Shown here piece after piece: positions 16,256 to 24,409 of a stretch of 64,000 nucleotides of DNA. Each line of letters begins with the position of its first letter. The stretch's first letter is position 1. Source of the stretch: Prauserella aidingensis. GTDB lineage: Bacteria; Actinomycetota; Actinomycetes; Mycobacteriales; Pseudonocardiaceae. The notes beneath the pieces were generated by a model that was not told the DNA's origin, searched no databases, and was given only the letters and a program-made list of their open reading frames with translations. Position numbers and translations under genes: made by a program. Where the stretch lies: assembly GCF_024171865.1 (NCBI RefSeq), contig NZ_JAMTCN010000009.1, positions 1 through 64,000 on the forward strand. Direction: 5' to 3'.

Positions 16256-17050
16256 TCAGCTGTAGAGCGACCGCTCCGGCCGGGCGGGCAGCCGATCGGC
16301 GAGTTCGGGATCGTCCTTGTAGTGCAGACCGAGGTTGACGGCCTCGCGGATCTGCTGCCGGTTCTCGCGCACCACCTCGGCGAAGAAGTGGTCGATGCGA
16401 TCGTCGGCGAGCACTTCGAGCACGATGCGGATCACGGTGTCGGTCACCGAGTGGACGATCTCGTCGTGGAACGGCAGCCGCGAGAACCGGCCGGCCTGCG
16501 GATCGTTCTTGAGTTTCTCGGTGACGATCTCGCGCAGCATCTCCTGGTTCTGCGACAGCGATCGTGCCAGGTTCTCCGGGTAGTTGCCGGTCTCGAGGAC
16601 CTTCACCACCTCGTCGAGCACGACGACCGTCACGGGTTTCTTGATGGCCTGCACGATCGTCGTCGAGTAGCGCTCGACGAGCTTCTGCGTGAACCGTTCC
16701 CCGAAGGCGCGATCCGCGGTGCGCGCGAGTCGCACGACCACGACGACGATGCGGAGCAGGCGGAACCCGCGCAGGGCCGGGTGGGCGATCGGGATCATGC
16801 CCAGGATCTCGTACCAGCCGCGGAGCGGGAACATCTTCTCCCAGCCCGCCTTGTGCCACCGCCACAGGAACTCGACGAGGAACACGCCGCAGATGGCCGT
16901 GTCGACGACGAAGATCGTGTGCGCGGTCTCCTCCGAGACGTCGAAGAACATCAGGTAGCACAGCAGCGCCACCGAGCCGACGGCGAGCACGAGCATCGCC
17001 AGGTCGACGAGGCTCGGCCTGCGCCCGGCCCGCGGCGTTCCGGTGGTCAT
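16256..17050 (-). CDS. Voltage-sensor-like ion-transport domain protein without visible pore
   Basis: 264 residues. Three or four membrane segments (about 14-36, 47-65, 80-100, 100-112) are followed by a long soluble tail. The fourth segment, FRLLRIVVVVVRLARTADR, has spaced arginines like an S4 voltage sensor, and the preceding spans carry acidic residues (DTAICGVFLVEFLWRW). There is no selectivity-filter motif and no S5-S6 pair, so it is a voltage-sensing domain protein or 'ion transporter' of unknown activity. The tail (about 130-264) is helical and charged. ATG 17050 is chosen; a GTG six codons earlier is possible. It is convergent with hrpB. Confidence 0.7.
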   Translation of the reverse strand: MTTGTPRAGRRPSLVDLAMLVLAVGSVALLCYLMFFDVSEETAHTIFVVDTAICGVFLVEFLWRWHKAGWEKMFPLRGWYEILGMIPIAHPALRGFRLLRIVVVVVRLARTADRAFGERFTQKLVERYSTTIVQAIKKPVTVVVLDEVVKVLETGNYPENLARSLSQNQEMLREIVTEKLKNDPQAGRFSRLPFHDEIVHSVTDTVIRIVLEVLADDRIDHFFAEVVRENRQQIREAVNLGLHYKDDPELADRLPARPERSLYS

Positions 17051-17133
17051 GGGCGCACATTGTGCCACCTGTGATCACTCACACGCGTCCAGCGCGGCGA
17101 TCACCCTCCGCAGCCGGCCTGTGCCGACGATCG

Positions 17134-17194
17134 GGTCGTCGTCGCCCGGATGAACGACAGCACCTGGGGTTGTGACACGGCGTAGGCGGCCTCG
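17134..17194. repeat. 61-bp direct repeat, copy 1 (displaced 3' end of dienelactone hydrolase gene)
   Basis: Identical at 60 of 61 positions to 18793-18853; the only difference is t17173 versus c18832. On the minus strand it encodes the last residues of the dienelactone hydrolase (AAYAVSQPQVLSFIRATT) without the rest of that gene. Its frame continues past the equivalent stop for about ten codons to a TGA at 17101-17103. It marks one border of the AbiE cassette. Confidence 0.95.
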
Positions 17195-17250
17195 GGCAGC
17201 GGCGTTCTCATGTCCGAATCCGTGCCCGTCAGAATCCGTGCCGGTCCGAA

Positions 17251-18149
17251 TCACTCCCGACCGAGTTCCGTCCACTGCTGCGCTGCGGGAGTCCACGTTC
17301 CGGCCGAAACGTCACGACTGAGGACGGGATCGAGCATGGAGCTCACGGTTCGGTGGGCCGCATCGAGATCGTCGTCGAGCCCGACGGTCCGGGCGAGCTG
17401 GCGAAACGGCACGCGCCACAGTTCCGGCGGCGCAGGCACAGCACGTAGAGGGTCGTGCGTACCGCGCGCCGAGAAGATCGTCTCCACGGCTCGCAGCAGC
17501 TGCTGGGCGTCGAGTGTGAAGGCCTGCGCGATGAGGGCAAGATCAACGAGGTCCTTGGCCCGGCTACTCGTCCGGCCGCCGTCGTAACCCGGGTACACGC
17601 GTGCAGTTTTTCCGCCACGTGGACAGCGAGCGGGATGACCGGCACTTCGACCGGCGCGATATCGGCGAAACCCAGCACCCGGGGTGTCGTCAGGATCGCG
17701 GCTTCCAGGTGCCGGATATCGTCAGGCCGTCCGACGTCGACAACGAACTTCTCGAACGGGCGACCGGCCAGGCTCGCCGTGACCCGGAACCGATGGGCAC
17801 CGCCGAACCTGTCGGGCACGTCGCCGGACCGCTCGACGGCGAAACCGAAGAAGTCGCCACGGTCCTCACCGGCCGCATCGATGAGGACCTCAAGCAGGTC
17901 TTCCCCGTCGACCCAGCATGCCAGGTCGACGTCTTTCGTCGACCTGGCCCGGTCGTTCAACCTCAGATCGAGCGCAAACCCACCCTTGAGTGCCCATTCT
18001 GCGTCCGCGACCTCGACGAGACGAGCCAGAAAGCGGTCGAACGCCAGGCGCTTGCGATCTCTCGTGATACGCCCGCCGTCACCGTCCGCGCGCGCCTTCA
18101 GCCGATCCTCCAGTGCGCGGCGAAAGGCCGGACCGGTCGAATACCTCAC
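17251..18149 (-). pseudogene. AbiEii-type nucleotidyltransferase toxin, frameshifted
   Basis: The N-terminal part (from 18149) has the AbiEii nucleotidyltransferase signature WALKGGFALDLRL and RSTKDVDLA, then VIPLAVHVAEKLHAC. The expected continuation, YDGGRTSSRAKDLVDLALIA, is in another frame that ends at 17251. The two halves join at about 17594-17600, so the gene carries one indel near the conserved KLHAY position. With the shift repaired the product is about 298 residues, normal for the family. AbiEii acts as the toxin of a type IV pair and modifies RNA acceptor ends in studied cases. The gene is either inactivated here or has a sequencing error; the ATG overlaps the antitoxin stop by 4 bp. 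Confidence 0.8.
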
Positions 18150-18748
18150 GCGTCCACCCGCCCCGTCGTAGCATCGACGAACTCGCGCACGCGCTTCGAC
18201 CGGCCGGCGGCGACCTGGCGAAGCCTCCGGCGGGTGGTGAGTCCACGAGCGAGGGCTTGTCGGACGGCCAGCTCAACCTGCTCGGGCTGTTCACCATCGT
18301 TCAGACTATCGACGATGGCACGTTCCGGGCTGGTCACAGCCATTCCCGCTACAGTGCGAACATCCCGAGGGGATAGCGGTTCGCCCTGGGTATGGACCCG
18401 TACTCCCGGCCGCGGCCGCTGTCCGCGGTTGGCACGAGGCACCGACACATGCACCACGTCCGGAATCAGGTCGGACAGCTCGTACAGCTCCAGAGCGCTG
18501 GCATGCGACACGACGGCCTGCGCGGACCTCAGCGGGAGCCACGCCGCCACGAGGTGTTCGACCGGACTCGACGGGAAACGCCGAAACCGGTACAAGCCCC
18601 GGCGCACGCGTTCGTACTGGCCTCCGGGTCGCGCGTGATGACTCAGCGTGCTCAGGTCCATCCCCACGTCCCGTGCCTGACCGGACGTGAAGTAGCCGGC
18701 CTGCGATTCCGCTACGCGGTACAGCTGATCATGATCCACGTCCGACAC
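18146..18748 (-). CDS. AbiEi-type antitoxin / transcriptional regulator
   Basis: 200 residues. The N-terminal winged helix (about 1-60: YRVAESQAGYFTSGQARDVG, YERVRRGLYRF) resembles AbiEi_4-type domains. The C-terminal part has AAWLPLRSAQAVVSHASALELYELSD, VHVSVPR and VTSPERAIVDSL, all typical of AbiEi antitoxins. It would neutralise AbiEii and repress its own promoter. The GTG start at 18748 overlaps one arm of an inverted repeat (18741-18777), a natural autoregulatory site. It is co-transcribed with the toxin gene (4-bp overlap). Confidence 0.85.
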   Translation of the reverse strand: MSDVDHDQLYRVAESQAGYFTSGQARDVGMDLSTLSHHARPGGQYERVRRGLYRFRRFPSSPVEHLVAAWLPLRSAQAVVSHASALELYELSDLIPDVVHVSVPRANRGQRPRPGVRVHTQGEPLSPRDVRTVAGMAVTSPERAIVDSLNDGEQPEQVELAVRQALARGLTTRRRLRQVAAGRSKRVREFVDATTGRVDA

Positions 18749-18777
18749 AACCGTGATACTATCCCATCAACGTCGGA
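18741..18777 (-). promoter_or_regulatory. Inverted-repeat operator/promoter of the AbiE pair
   Basis: TCCGAC (18741-18746) and GTCGGA (18772-18777) form an inverted repeat with a 25-bp AT-richer spacer that includes GATACTATC (-10-like TAGTAT on the minus strand). AbiEi proteins are known to bind inverted repeats at their own promoters. Because the inner arm overlaps the start codon, the message is probably leaderless or has a very short leader. Confidence 0.5.
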
Positions 18778-18789
18778 CACACTTCCCAG

Positions 18790-19503
18790 TCAGGTCGTCG
18801 TCGCCCGGATGAACGACAGCACCTGGGGTTGCGACACGGCGTAGGCGGCCTCGTTGACCTCGGCGCCGTGACTGCGGGTGTCGCTGAAGCCGTGGTGCGC
18901 CTCGGGGTACAGGTGGACGATGCTGGCCGCACCGGTGCGCGACTGCAGACCGTCCTGCAGCTTGGTGAACACCTCGTGCGGAACGATCGTGTCCTGCCCC
19001 GGGTAGAGCATCATCACCGGCGCGGCGATCCGCGGGGTCTCCTCGAACGGGTCGACCGTGTGGTTGTCCGCGGGCGTGGCGGGCACCGTCGGGTGATAGG
19101 CGACGACGTTGGCGAGCCGCTCGTCCCGCGCCCCCAGCAACAGTGCGAACCGACCGCCGAGGCAGTACCCGATCACACCCACCTTCTCCAGGCCGAGCTC
19201 GCCGAACATGTGGTCCAGCAGGCGCTGCATCTCGGCCAGGCACGTCTCGTCGTCGAGACCGTGCATCAGCTCGACCATGGTGTCGAGCTCGTGATCGTCC
19301 ATGCTCACGCCGTGGAACGGGTCCCAGCTCAGGGGCGTGACGCCGGATTCGGCGAGCTCGGCCGCGAACTCGCGGACACGCTGTCCGATTCCGGTGATCA
19401 TGGGAAGCAACAGCATCCCGGCGCCCGTCGGCTCGGCAGGCCGCGCCAGATGCGCGCCCAGGCCGCCGACACTGATCGTCGAAGTGTCGATCTCGTCTGC
19501 CAT
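18790..19503 (-). CDS. Dienelactone hydrolase family protein
   Basis: 237 residues with the DLH fold. The catalytic Cys is in VIGYCLGGRFALLLG, Asp in YPGQDTIVP and His in YPEAHHGFSDT. It probably hydrolyses an enol-lactone or another small ester. ATG 19503 is used; a GTG at 19524 is possible, as the GAGGGA ribosome-binding site is 13 bp before the ATG. Its last ~20 codons are duplicated at 17134-17194, showing that the AbiE cassette integrated at this end, so its C-terminus may differ from the ancestral one. Confidence 0.88.
   Translation of the reverse strand: MADEIDTSTISVGGLGAHLARPAEPTGAGMLLLPMITGIGQRVREFAAELAESGVTPLSWDPFHGVSMDDHELDTMVELMHGLDDETCLAEMQRLLDHMFGELGLEKVGVIGYCLGGRFALLLGARDERLANVVAYHPTVPATPADNHTVDPFEETPRIAAPVMMLYPGQDTIVPHEVFTKLQDGLQSRTGAASIVHLYPEAHHGFSDTRSHGAEVNEAAYAVSQPQVLSFIRATTT
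18793..18853. repeat. 61-bp direct repeat, copy 2 (functional 3' end of dienelactone hydrolase gene)
   Basis: This copy forms codons for the final residues of the dienelactone hydrolase and is followed leftwards by its TGA (18792-18790). It matches 17134-17194 at 60 of 61 positions. Identity stops exactly at 18854, where the body of the hydrolase gene continues. Confidence 0.95.
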
Positions 19504-19550
19504 GGGTGCGAAACTATCCCTCACAGCCGCAGCCGCCGCGGAGGGGACCG

Positions 19551-19775
19551 ATGACGACGGACCGCACGCTCGCCGAACAGCTCGACGGGCCTCGTTTCGA
19601 CGGGTTGCCCGCCGGTATCGACGCCCTTCCCGACGAGCAGAAACAGGTACTCGCCGACGCGCTGCGGCACGCCAGGCGACGGCAGGCCGCGGCGTTGCAG
19701 GAGTCCGCCGACAGCGCGTTGTCGCACATCCCGTTCTTCATCCGCCCCGCGGTCCGCAAGGCGGTGGGACTGTGA
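19551..19775 (+). CDS. Small conserved-type hypothetical protein
   Basis: 74 residues, start ATG with GGAGGGG five bases upstream. It has charged helices (LPDEQKQVLADALRHARRRQAAALQESAD) and a short hydrophobic C-terminus (SHIPFFIRPAVRKAVGL). No family is recognised. Its stop overlaps the next start (GTGA), so it is the first gene of a two-gene operon with 19772-20551 and probably acts with it. Confidence 0.7.
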   Translation: MTTDRTLAEQLDGPRFDGLPAGIDALPDEQKQVLADALRHARRRQAAALQESADSALSHIPFFIRPAVRKAVGL

Positions 19776-20551
19776 CCGGGGCGCTCGACCGGCTCGCCGC
19801 ACGCGCCGAGATCGTCAAGCTCGCCCGCGTACTCGGCGAATCCGAACAGCGCCTCGAGTTCCTGCAGGACGTACCCGCCGCCGACATTCGCACGTTGCGT
19901 GACCAGGCCACCGAGGCCCTGCACGGTGCGCATCAACCCGTGCTGCGCAAGCTCGTGTCGGCCAGCGGCATCATCCCGGTTCCGGTGCTGGTGACCTTGG
20001 CGCAGAAGGCGTTCGGACCGCTGCTCAGCGCACGTCTGGCCGGCCTGATCGACGGCGACCGGGGCGTGGCGATCGCGCTGAAGCTGCCCGCGCCGTTCCT
20101 CGCCGACGTCGCGGCCGAGCTCGACCCGCGCCGTGCCGTCCACATCCTCTCCGAGCTGCCGACGGCGACCGTCTCCGACGTCAGCAGGGAACTGCGCAGA
20201 CGCGAGGACTGGATCACCCTCGGCAGGCTGGTCGGCGGCGTGCCACCCGAGATCGCCGAGGCGGGCCTGGCCGAGCTGAACGAACGACAGGTCCTCGAGG
20301 TCGCGTTCGTCGTCGACGACAAGTCGTCCCTGAGCACGCTGGTCGCACGCCAACCGGCCGACCGGTGCGTCGCCTACGCCCGCGCCGCCGACGAGTACGA
20401 CCTGTGGCACGCACTGTTCGACCTACTCGCCCACCTCGACGACGACCTGCGCGAACGGCTCGTCACCGCAGGTCTCGACGACGATCCGGAGCTCCGCTCC
20501 CGCGCCCGCCGGGCCGCCGCGGACCTCGGCGTCGAATCCCTGCTGACCTGA
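19772..20551 (+). CDS. Helical-repeat hypothetical protein
   Basis: 259 residues, leucine- and alanine-rich, apparently all-helical with no membrane span. Repeating segments such as LPAPFLADVAAELDPRRAVHIL, LPTATVSDVSRELRRRED and AEAGLAELNERQVLEVAF recall the helical superhelix of the MgtE N-terminal domain, but the CBS and membrane parts of MgtE are absent. The GTG start at 19772 overlaps the upstream stop by 4 bp. Function unknown; likely a cytosolic partner of the 74-residue protein. Confidence 0.75.
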   Translation: MTGALDRLAARAEIVKLARVLGESEQRLEFLQDVPAADIRTLRDQATEALHGAHQPVLRKLVSASGIIPVPVLVTLAQKAFGPLLSARLAGLIDGDRGVAIALKLPAPFLADVAAELDPRRAVHILSELPTATVSDVSRELRRREDWITLGRLVGGVPPEIAEAGLAELNERQVLEVAFVVDDKSSLSTLVARQPADRCVAYARAADEYDLWHALFDLLAHLDDDLRERLVTAGLDDDPELRSRARRAAADLGVESLLT

Positions 20552-20575
20552 CCGGCCGGGCGACGCCGCCGCTGG

Positions 20576-21841
20576 TCAGACCGCGCGGCGGCCGCAGCGC
20601 CAGACGGCCCACGTGAGCGGGACGCCGGGCCGGTAGGCGAGGTGGGTGGCCGACGGTGCGTCGAGCACGTGCAGATCGGCGCGCGCACCGGCACGCACCG
20701 TCCCCACGGCGCCGTCGCCGGCGTCACGGCGCAGCGCCCGCGCGCCGCCCGCGGTCGCCGCCCACACGGCCTCGCGCACCGTCAGGCCCATCTGCAGCAC
20801 GGCCGTCGCCACGCAGAACGCCATGGACGTCGTGTACGAACTGCCCGGGTTGGCGTTGCTGGCCAGTGCGACGGTGGCGCCCGCGTCCCACAGTCTCCGC
20901 GCCGGGGCGAGGGGCTGCCGGGTGGACAGGTCGCACGCGGGCAGCAGGGTCGCGACGGTCGCCGACGAGGCCAGTGCGTCGACGTCCTCGTCGGTCAGGT
21001 GGGTGCAGTGGTCGACGCTCGCCGCATCGTGACGCACCGCGAGGCGTACGCCGGGCCCGGCGCCGAGCTGGTTGCCGTGCACCCGCACCCCGAGTCCCCT
21101 GGTCGCGGCCGCCGCCACGATGCGCTCGGACTGCGCCTCGTCGAACGCGCCCTCCTCGCAGAACACGTCGACCCACGCGGCGTACGGGGCGACGGCGTCG
21201 AGCATGTCCCCGCACACGAGGTCCACGTAGGACTCCGCGTCGGCCCCGGGCGGTACGAGGTGCGCGCCGAGATAGGTCACCTCGTCGGCGTGCCGGGCGG
21301 CGATACGGGCGGAGCGGGTCTCGTCCTCGACGGTCAGGCCGTAGCCGGTCTTCGTCTCCAGGCACGTCGTGCCCTGCCGGACGGCCTCGTCGAGGTGGGC
21401 CGTCAGGTTGGCTTCGAGGTCCGCGTCGCTCGCCGCGCGCGTGCGGGCGACGGTCGTGGCGATGCCGCCTGCCTGGTACGGCTCGCCCGCCATGCGCGCC
21501 TCGAACTCGGCGGTGCGGTCGCCCGCGAAGACGAGGTGCGTGTGGCTGTCCACCCAGCCCGGCAGCACCGCGCGCCCGCCCACGTCCACGGCGGCGTCGG
21601 CGGCGGGCGCCACGGCGGACTCGCCCACCCAGGCGATCCGGTCGGCCTCCAGCACCACCGCGGCGTCGCGCAGGATCCCCGGGCCGGGGTCGTTCGTGGT
21701 CAGCTCGCCGATACCGGTGACCACAGTGGACGCCGGATACTCAGTGGACGCCGCATATTCGGGGGACGCCGGCTGCTCGGAAGACGTCGAGTGCCGCGTG
21801 GATGCGGAGACGGCGGTGACGGGACGCGGTGTCGGGGTCAT
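20576..21841 (-). CDS. hutI: Imidazolonepropionase
   Basis: 421 residues, amidohydrolase superfamily. The metal motif is VDSHTHLVFAGDRTAEFEAR, and ETKTGYGL, GAHLVPP, VHGNQLG and LASNANPGSS are typical of HutI. It converts 4-imidazolone-5-propionate to N-formimidoyl-L-glutamate, the third step of histidine degradation. The ATG overlaps the HutF stop by 4 bp. The first ~40 residues are a low-complexity Ser/Ala/Thr tail with small repeats (PEYAASTEYPAS) not expected in the family, so an internal start is possible. It is the last gene of the hut operon. Confidence 0.93.
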   Translation of the reverse strand: MTPTPRPVTAVSASTRHSTSSEQPASPEYAASTEYPASTVVTGIGELTTNDPGPGILRDAAVVLEADRIAWVGESAVAPAADAAVDVGGRAVLPGWVDSHTHLVFAGDRTAEFEARMAGEPYQAGGIATTVARTRAASDADLEANLTAHLDEAVRQGTTCLETKTGYGLTVEDETRSARIAARHADEVTYLGAHLVPPGADAESYVDLVCGDMLDAVAPYAAWVDVFCEEGAFDEAQSERIVAAAATRGLGVRVHGNQLGAGPGVRLAVRHDAASVDHCTHLTDEDVDALASSATVATLLPACDLSTRQPLAPARRLWDAGATVALASNANPGSSYTTSMAFCVATAVLQMGLTVREAVWAATAGGARALRRDAGDGAVGTVRAGARADLHVLDAPSATHLAYRPGVPLTWAVWRCGRRAV

Positions 21842-23193
21842 AGCAGCCTTCCGATCTCGGCCGCCAGGTCGGCGGCGGGATGTTCGACGCGGGTGTGCAC
21901 CCCGTCGGATACCACGGGCCTGCCGGCGACGAGCACGTCGGTGACGTCCGCGCCGGTCGCGGCCAGCGGAGCGCCGCCGGGGGCCGCACCCGCGGTGCGG
22001 ACCGAGTCGAGCCGCACGGTCACGAGGTCGGCCTGCCCGCCCGGCTCGATCCTGCCGACGTCGTCGAAGCCGATCGCGGCGTGGTCGGTCGCCGCGGCGA
22101 CCAGGTCGTCGACGGCGAACCGGCCGCGCGCCTCCGCGGCCAGGCGTTCGTTCAGTTCCAGGGCCCGCGCCTCCTCGAAGGCGTCGATCACGGCATGGCT
22201 GTCGCTGCCGAGGCACAGCCGCACGCCCGCGGCCGCCAGCGCCGAGGCCGGCCCGATGCCGTCACCCAGGTCGCGTTCGGTCGTCGGGCAGAAGCACGCG
22301 CGCGTCCGCGACGCTCCCAGTGTCGACATGTCGTCGTCGGTCAGATGCGTCGCGTGGACGACGGTGGTGCGCTCGGCCAGCACGCCGTGCCGTGCCAACA
22401 GTGCCGTCGGCGTCACGCCGTGCACCCGCAGGCAGTCCTCGTTCTCGCCGCGCTGTTCGGACAGGTGGACGTGCAGCGGCCTCCCGGTCGCCCACTCGGC
22501 CACGGCCGACAGCTCCGTCGCGGGCACGGCGCGCACCGAATGCGCCGCCGTGCCGACGACGACGTGGTCACCCTCCGGCCGGAACGCGCCTACCCTGGAC
22601 GCCCAGCCGTCGGCGTCGCCGTCACCGAAGCGCAGCTGAACGCCCTCGAGGGGCTTGTCCGGGCCACCGGAGAGGTAGCACGTGTCGAGCAGGCAGATGC
22701 GGATCCCGGCGTCGGCGGCCGCCGCGACGAGCGCGGCGCTCATCGCGTTCGGGTCGTCGTAGCGCCTGCCGCGCGGGCCGTGGTGCAGGTAGTGGAACTC
22801 GCCGACGCTCGTGTACCCGGCCAGCACCATCTCCGCGTAGACGGCCCGCGCGAGGCGGTAGTACGCGTCGGGGTCGAGCCGTTCGGCGAGGCGGTACATC
22901 AGCTCGCGCCACGTCCAGAACGTGCCGCGGTCGCCGTGCGTACGCCCGCGCAGCGCCCTGTGGAACGCGTGCGAGTGCGCGTTCGCCATGCCGGGCAGCG
23001 TCAGGCCCCGCAGCGTCGTGCCGCGCCGCGCTCTGCCGGGTTCGACCGCGACGATCGCCCCGCCCGCCACGTCGACGCCCACGCCCTCGGCCGGTCCGCC
23101 GGGCAGCCACGCGTACTCGCACCAGTACTCGGTCACCCCGTCCGCGCTCCCACTCACGCCGCCGATCCCGCTCACTCCGACAGCCCCGCTCAC
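21838..23193 (-). CDS. hutF: Formimidoylglutamate deiminase
   Basis: 451 residues of the amidohydrolase superfamily. Metal and catalytic motifs are MANAHSHAFHRALRGR, RPLHVHLSEQRGEN, VVHATHLTDDD and CLGSDSHAVID. HutF releases ammonia from N-formimidoyl-L-glutamate to give N-formyl-L-glutamate, so this strain uses the five-step rather than the HutG-formiminoglutamase route. The GTG start overlaps the preceding stop by 4 bp. A Gly/Ser-rich N-terminal leader of about 20 residues is probably disordered. Confidence 0.93.
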   Translation of the reverse strand: MSGAVGVSGIGGVSGSADGVTEYWCEYAWLPGGPAEGVGVDVAGGAIVAVEPGRARRGTTLRGLTLPGMANAHSHAFHRALRGRTHGDRGTFWTWRELMYRLAERLDPDAYYRLARAVYAEMVLAGYTSVGEFHYLHHGPRGRRYDDPNAMSAALVAAAADAGIRICLLDTCYLSGGPDKPLEGVQLRFGDGDADGWASRVGAFRPEGDHVVVGTAAHSVRAVPATELSAVAEWATGRPLHVHLSEQRGENEDCLRVHGVTPTALLARHGVLAERTTVVHATHLTDDDMSTLGASRTRACFCPTTERDLGDGIGPASALAAAGVRLCLGSDSHAVIDAFEEARALELNERLAAEARGRFAVDDLVAAATDHAAIGFDDVGRIEPGGQADLVTVRLDSVRTAGAAPGGAPLAATGADVTDVLVAGRPVVSDGVHTRVEHPAADLAAEIGRLL

Positions 23194-24407
23194 GCCGACA
23201 GCCCCGCCAACACGGTCGCCAGCGCCTCCGCACCGGCGTCCACGTCGGCGTCCTCGGCGAACTCCTCGGGGGCGTGGCTGACGCCGGTCGGGTTGCGCAC
23301 GTACAGCATCGCCGCGGGCACGTGGCCCGACAGCACGGCCGCGTCGTGGCCGGCTCCCGTCGGCAGCGCGGGCACGCCGCCTAGCTCGGCCGACACCGCG
23401 TCACGCAGCGCCGGGTCGAACACCACCTCGTCGCCCCACGACTCCTCACGCAGCTCGACGGTGCAGCCCTCCGCCTCGGCGGCGGCCCTCGCCGCGGCCT
23501 CGACGTCCCGCACCACCGACGGCACGTCGGGTCCCCGGGCGTCGAGCCAGAGGTCCACGGTCGAGGCGATGACGTTGGTTCCGCCGGGGTTCGCCGCGAC
23601 TCTGCCGACGGTGGCACGCGTGCCGGGGGCGGACGTGGCGATGCGGCGCACGGCGGCGACGGTCTCCGCGGCGGGCAGCATCGGATCCCGGCGGTCGTCC
23701 ATCGGCGTCGCTCCGGCGTGATTGCCCTGGCCCGCGAACGTCAGCCGCCATCGGCCGTGTGCGATCACGGTGCTGCCGACGGCGACGGGCCGGCCGAGGT
23801 CGATCAGTCCGCGCCCCTGCTCGACGTGCAGTTCGACGAACCGGCCGATGCGGCCGACGAGTTCCGGATCGGCGCCGATGCGCTCCGGGTCGAGCCCGGC
23901 GCCGCGCACGGCGTCGGCGAACGTCGTGCCGTCGGGATCGCGCAGTCGCAGGGCCTTCTCCGCGGGCAGCGACCCGGTCAGCAGCCGGGAGCCGAGGCAC
24001 GGCACCCCGAACCGGCCGCCCTCCTCCTCGCCGAACACGACGACGCCCAGTGGCTTCGCGGGCGTCACACCGCGCGCACGCAGTATGTCCACTGCAGACA
24101 GTGCACTCACGACACCGAGAGGGCCGTCGAACGCGCCACCGCCGGGAACCGAGTCGAGATGACTGCCGGTGACGACGGCGTCCGGTCCGGGATCTCCCCA
24201 CCACGCCCAGAGGTTGCCGTTGCGGTCCTGTTCCAGGTCGAGCCCGCGTCGCCGCGCCTCGCCCGCGAACCACTCGCGCAGTTCGCACTCGGCGCCGTCG
24301 AACACGTGCCGGGAGTATCCGCCACGCATGCGGTCGCGCCCGACGTCGGCGATGTCGGCGAGCAGTCCGCTCGCCCTCGTCTCCGGTGTGCCTGTCACGT
24401 CCACCAT
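23190..24407 (-). CDS. M20-family amidohydrolase in the hut operon (allantoate amidohydrolase-like)
   Basis: 405 residues of the allantoate amidohydrolase/N-carbamoyl-amino-acid hydrolase group. Zinc ligands lie in VVTGSHLDSVPGGGAFDGPLGV, the catalytic Glu in VFGEEEGGRF and further ligands in FVELHVEQGR and TGAGHDAAVL; the dimerisation lid is central. It sits between hutU and hutF with near-zero spacing. HutF makes N-formylglutamate but no HutG deformylase is visible in the window, so this enzyme may remove the formyl group. That is an inference from position. ATG 24407 is used; GTG 24413 would give a 4-bp overlap. Confidence 0.88.
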   Translation of the reverse strand: MVDVTGTPETRASGLLADIADVGRDRMRGGYSRHVFDGAECELREWFAGEARRRGLDLEQDRNGNLWAWWGDPGPDAVVTGSHLDSVPGGGAFDGPLGVVSALSAVDILRARGVTPAKPLGVVVFGEEEGGRFGVPCLGSRLLTGSLPAEKALRLRDPDGTTFADAVRGAGLDPERIGADPELVGRIGRFVELHVEQGRGLIDLGRPVAVGSTVIAHGRWRLTFAGQGNHAGATPMDDRRDPMLPAAETVAAVRRIATSAPGTRATVGRVAANPGGTNVIASTVDLWLDARGPDVPSVVRDVEAAARAAAEAEGCTVELREESWGDEVVFDPALRDAVSAELGGVPALPTGAGHDAAVLSGHVPAAMLYVRNPTGVSHAPEEFAEDADVDAGAEALATVLAGLSA

Positions 24408-24409
24408 GG

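Larger units (their letters stand above)
17134..18853 (-). mobile_element. AbiE toxin-antitoxin cassette flanked by 61-bp direct repeats
   Basis: The segment between the two 61-bp repeats carries only the AbiEii- and AbiEi-type genes and their operator. One unit (element plus one repeat) is 1659 bp. The right repeat is the functional 3' end of the dienelactone hydrolase gene and the left repeat is a detached copy, as expected after integration at the 3' end of that gene with regeneration of the coding sequence. No integrase or transposase lies inside. Whether it moved by an integrase supplied in trans or by homologous recombination cannot be told here. Confidence 0.6.

Noticed and set aside
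17075-17296. 73-codon minus-strand frame spanning the left 61-bp repeat
   Set aside because: It reads the displaced hydrolase end in the wrong frame and has no family resemblance; explained by the duplication.
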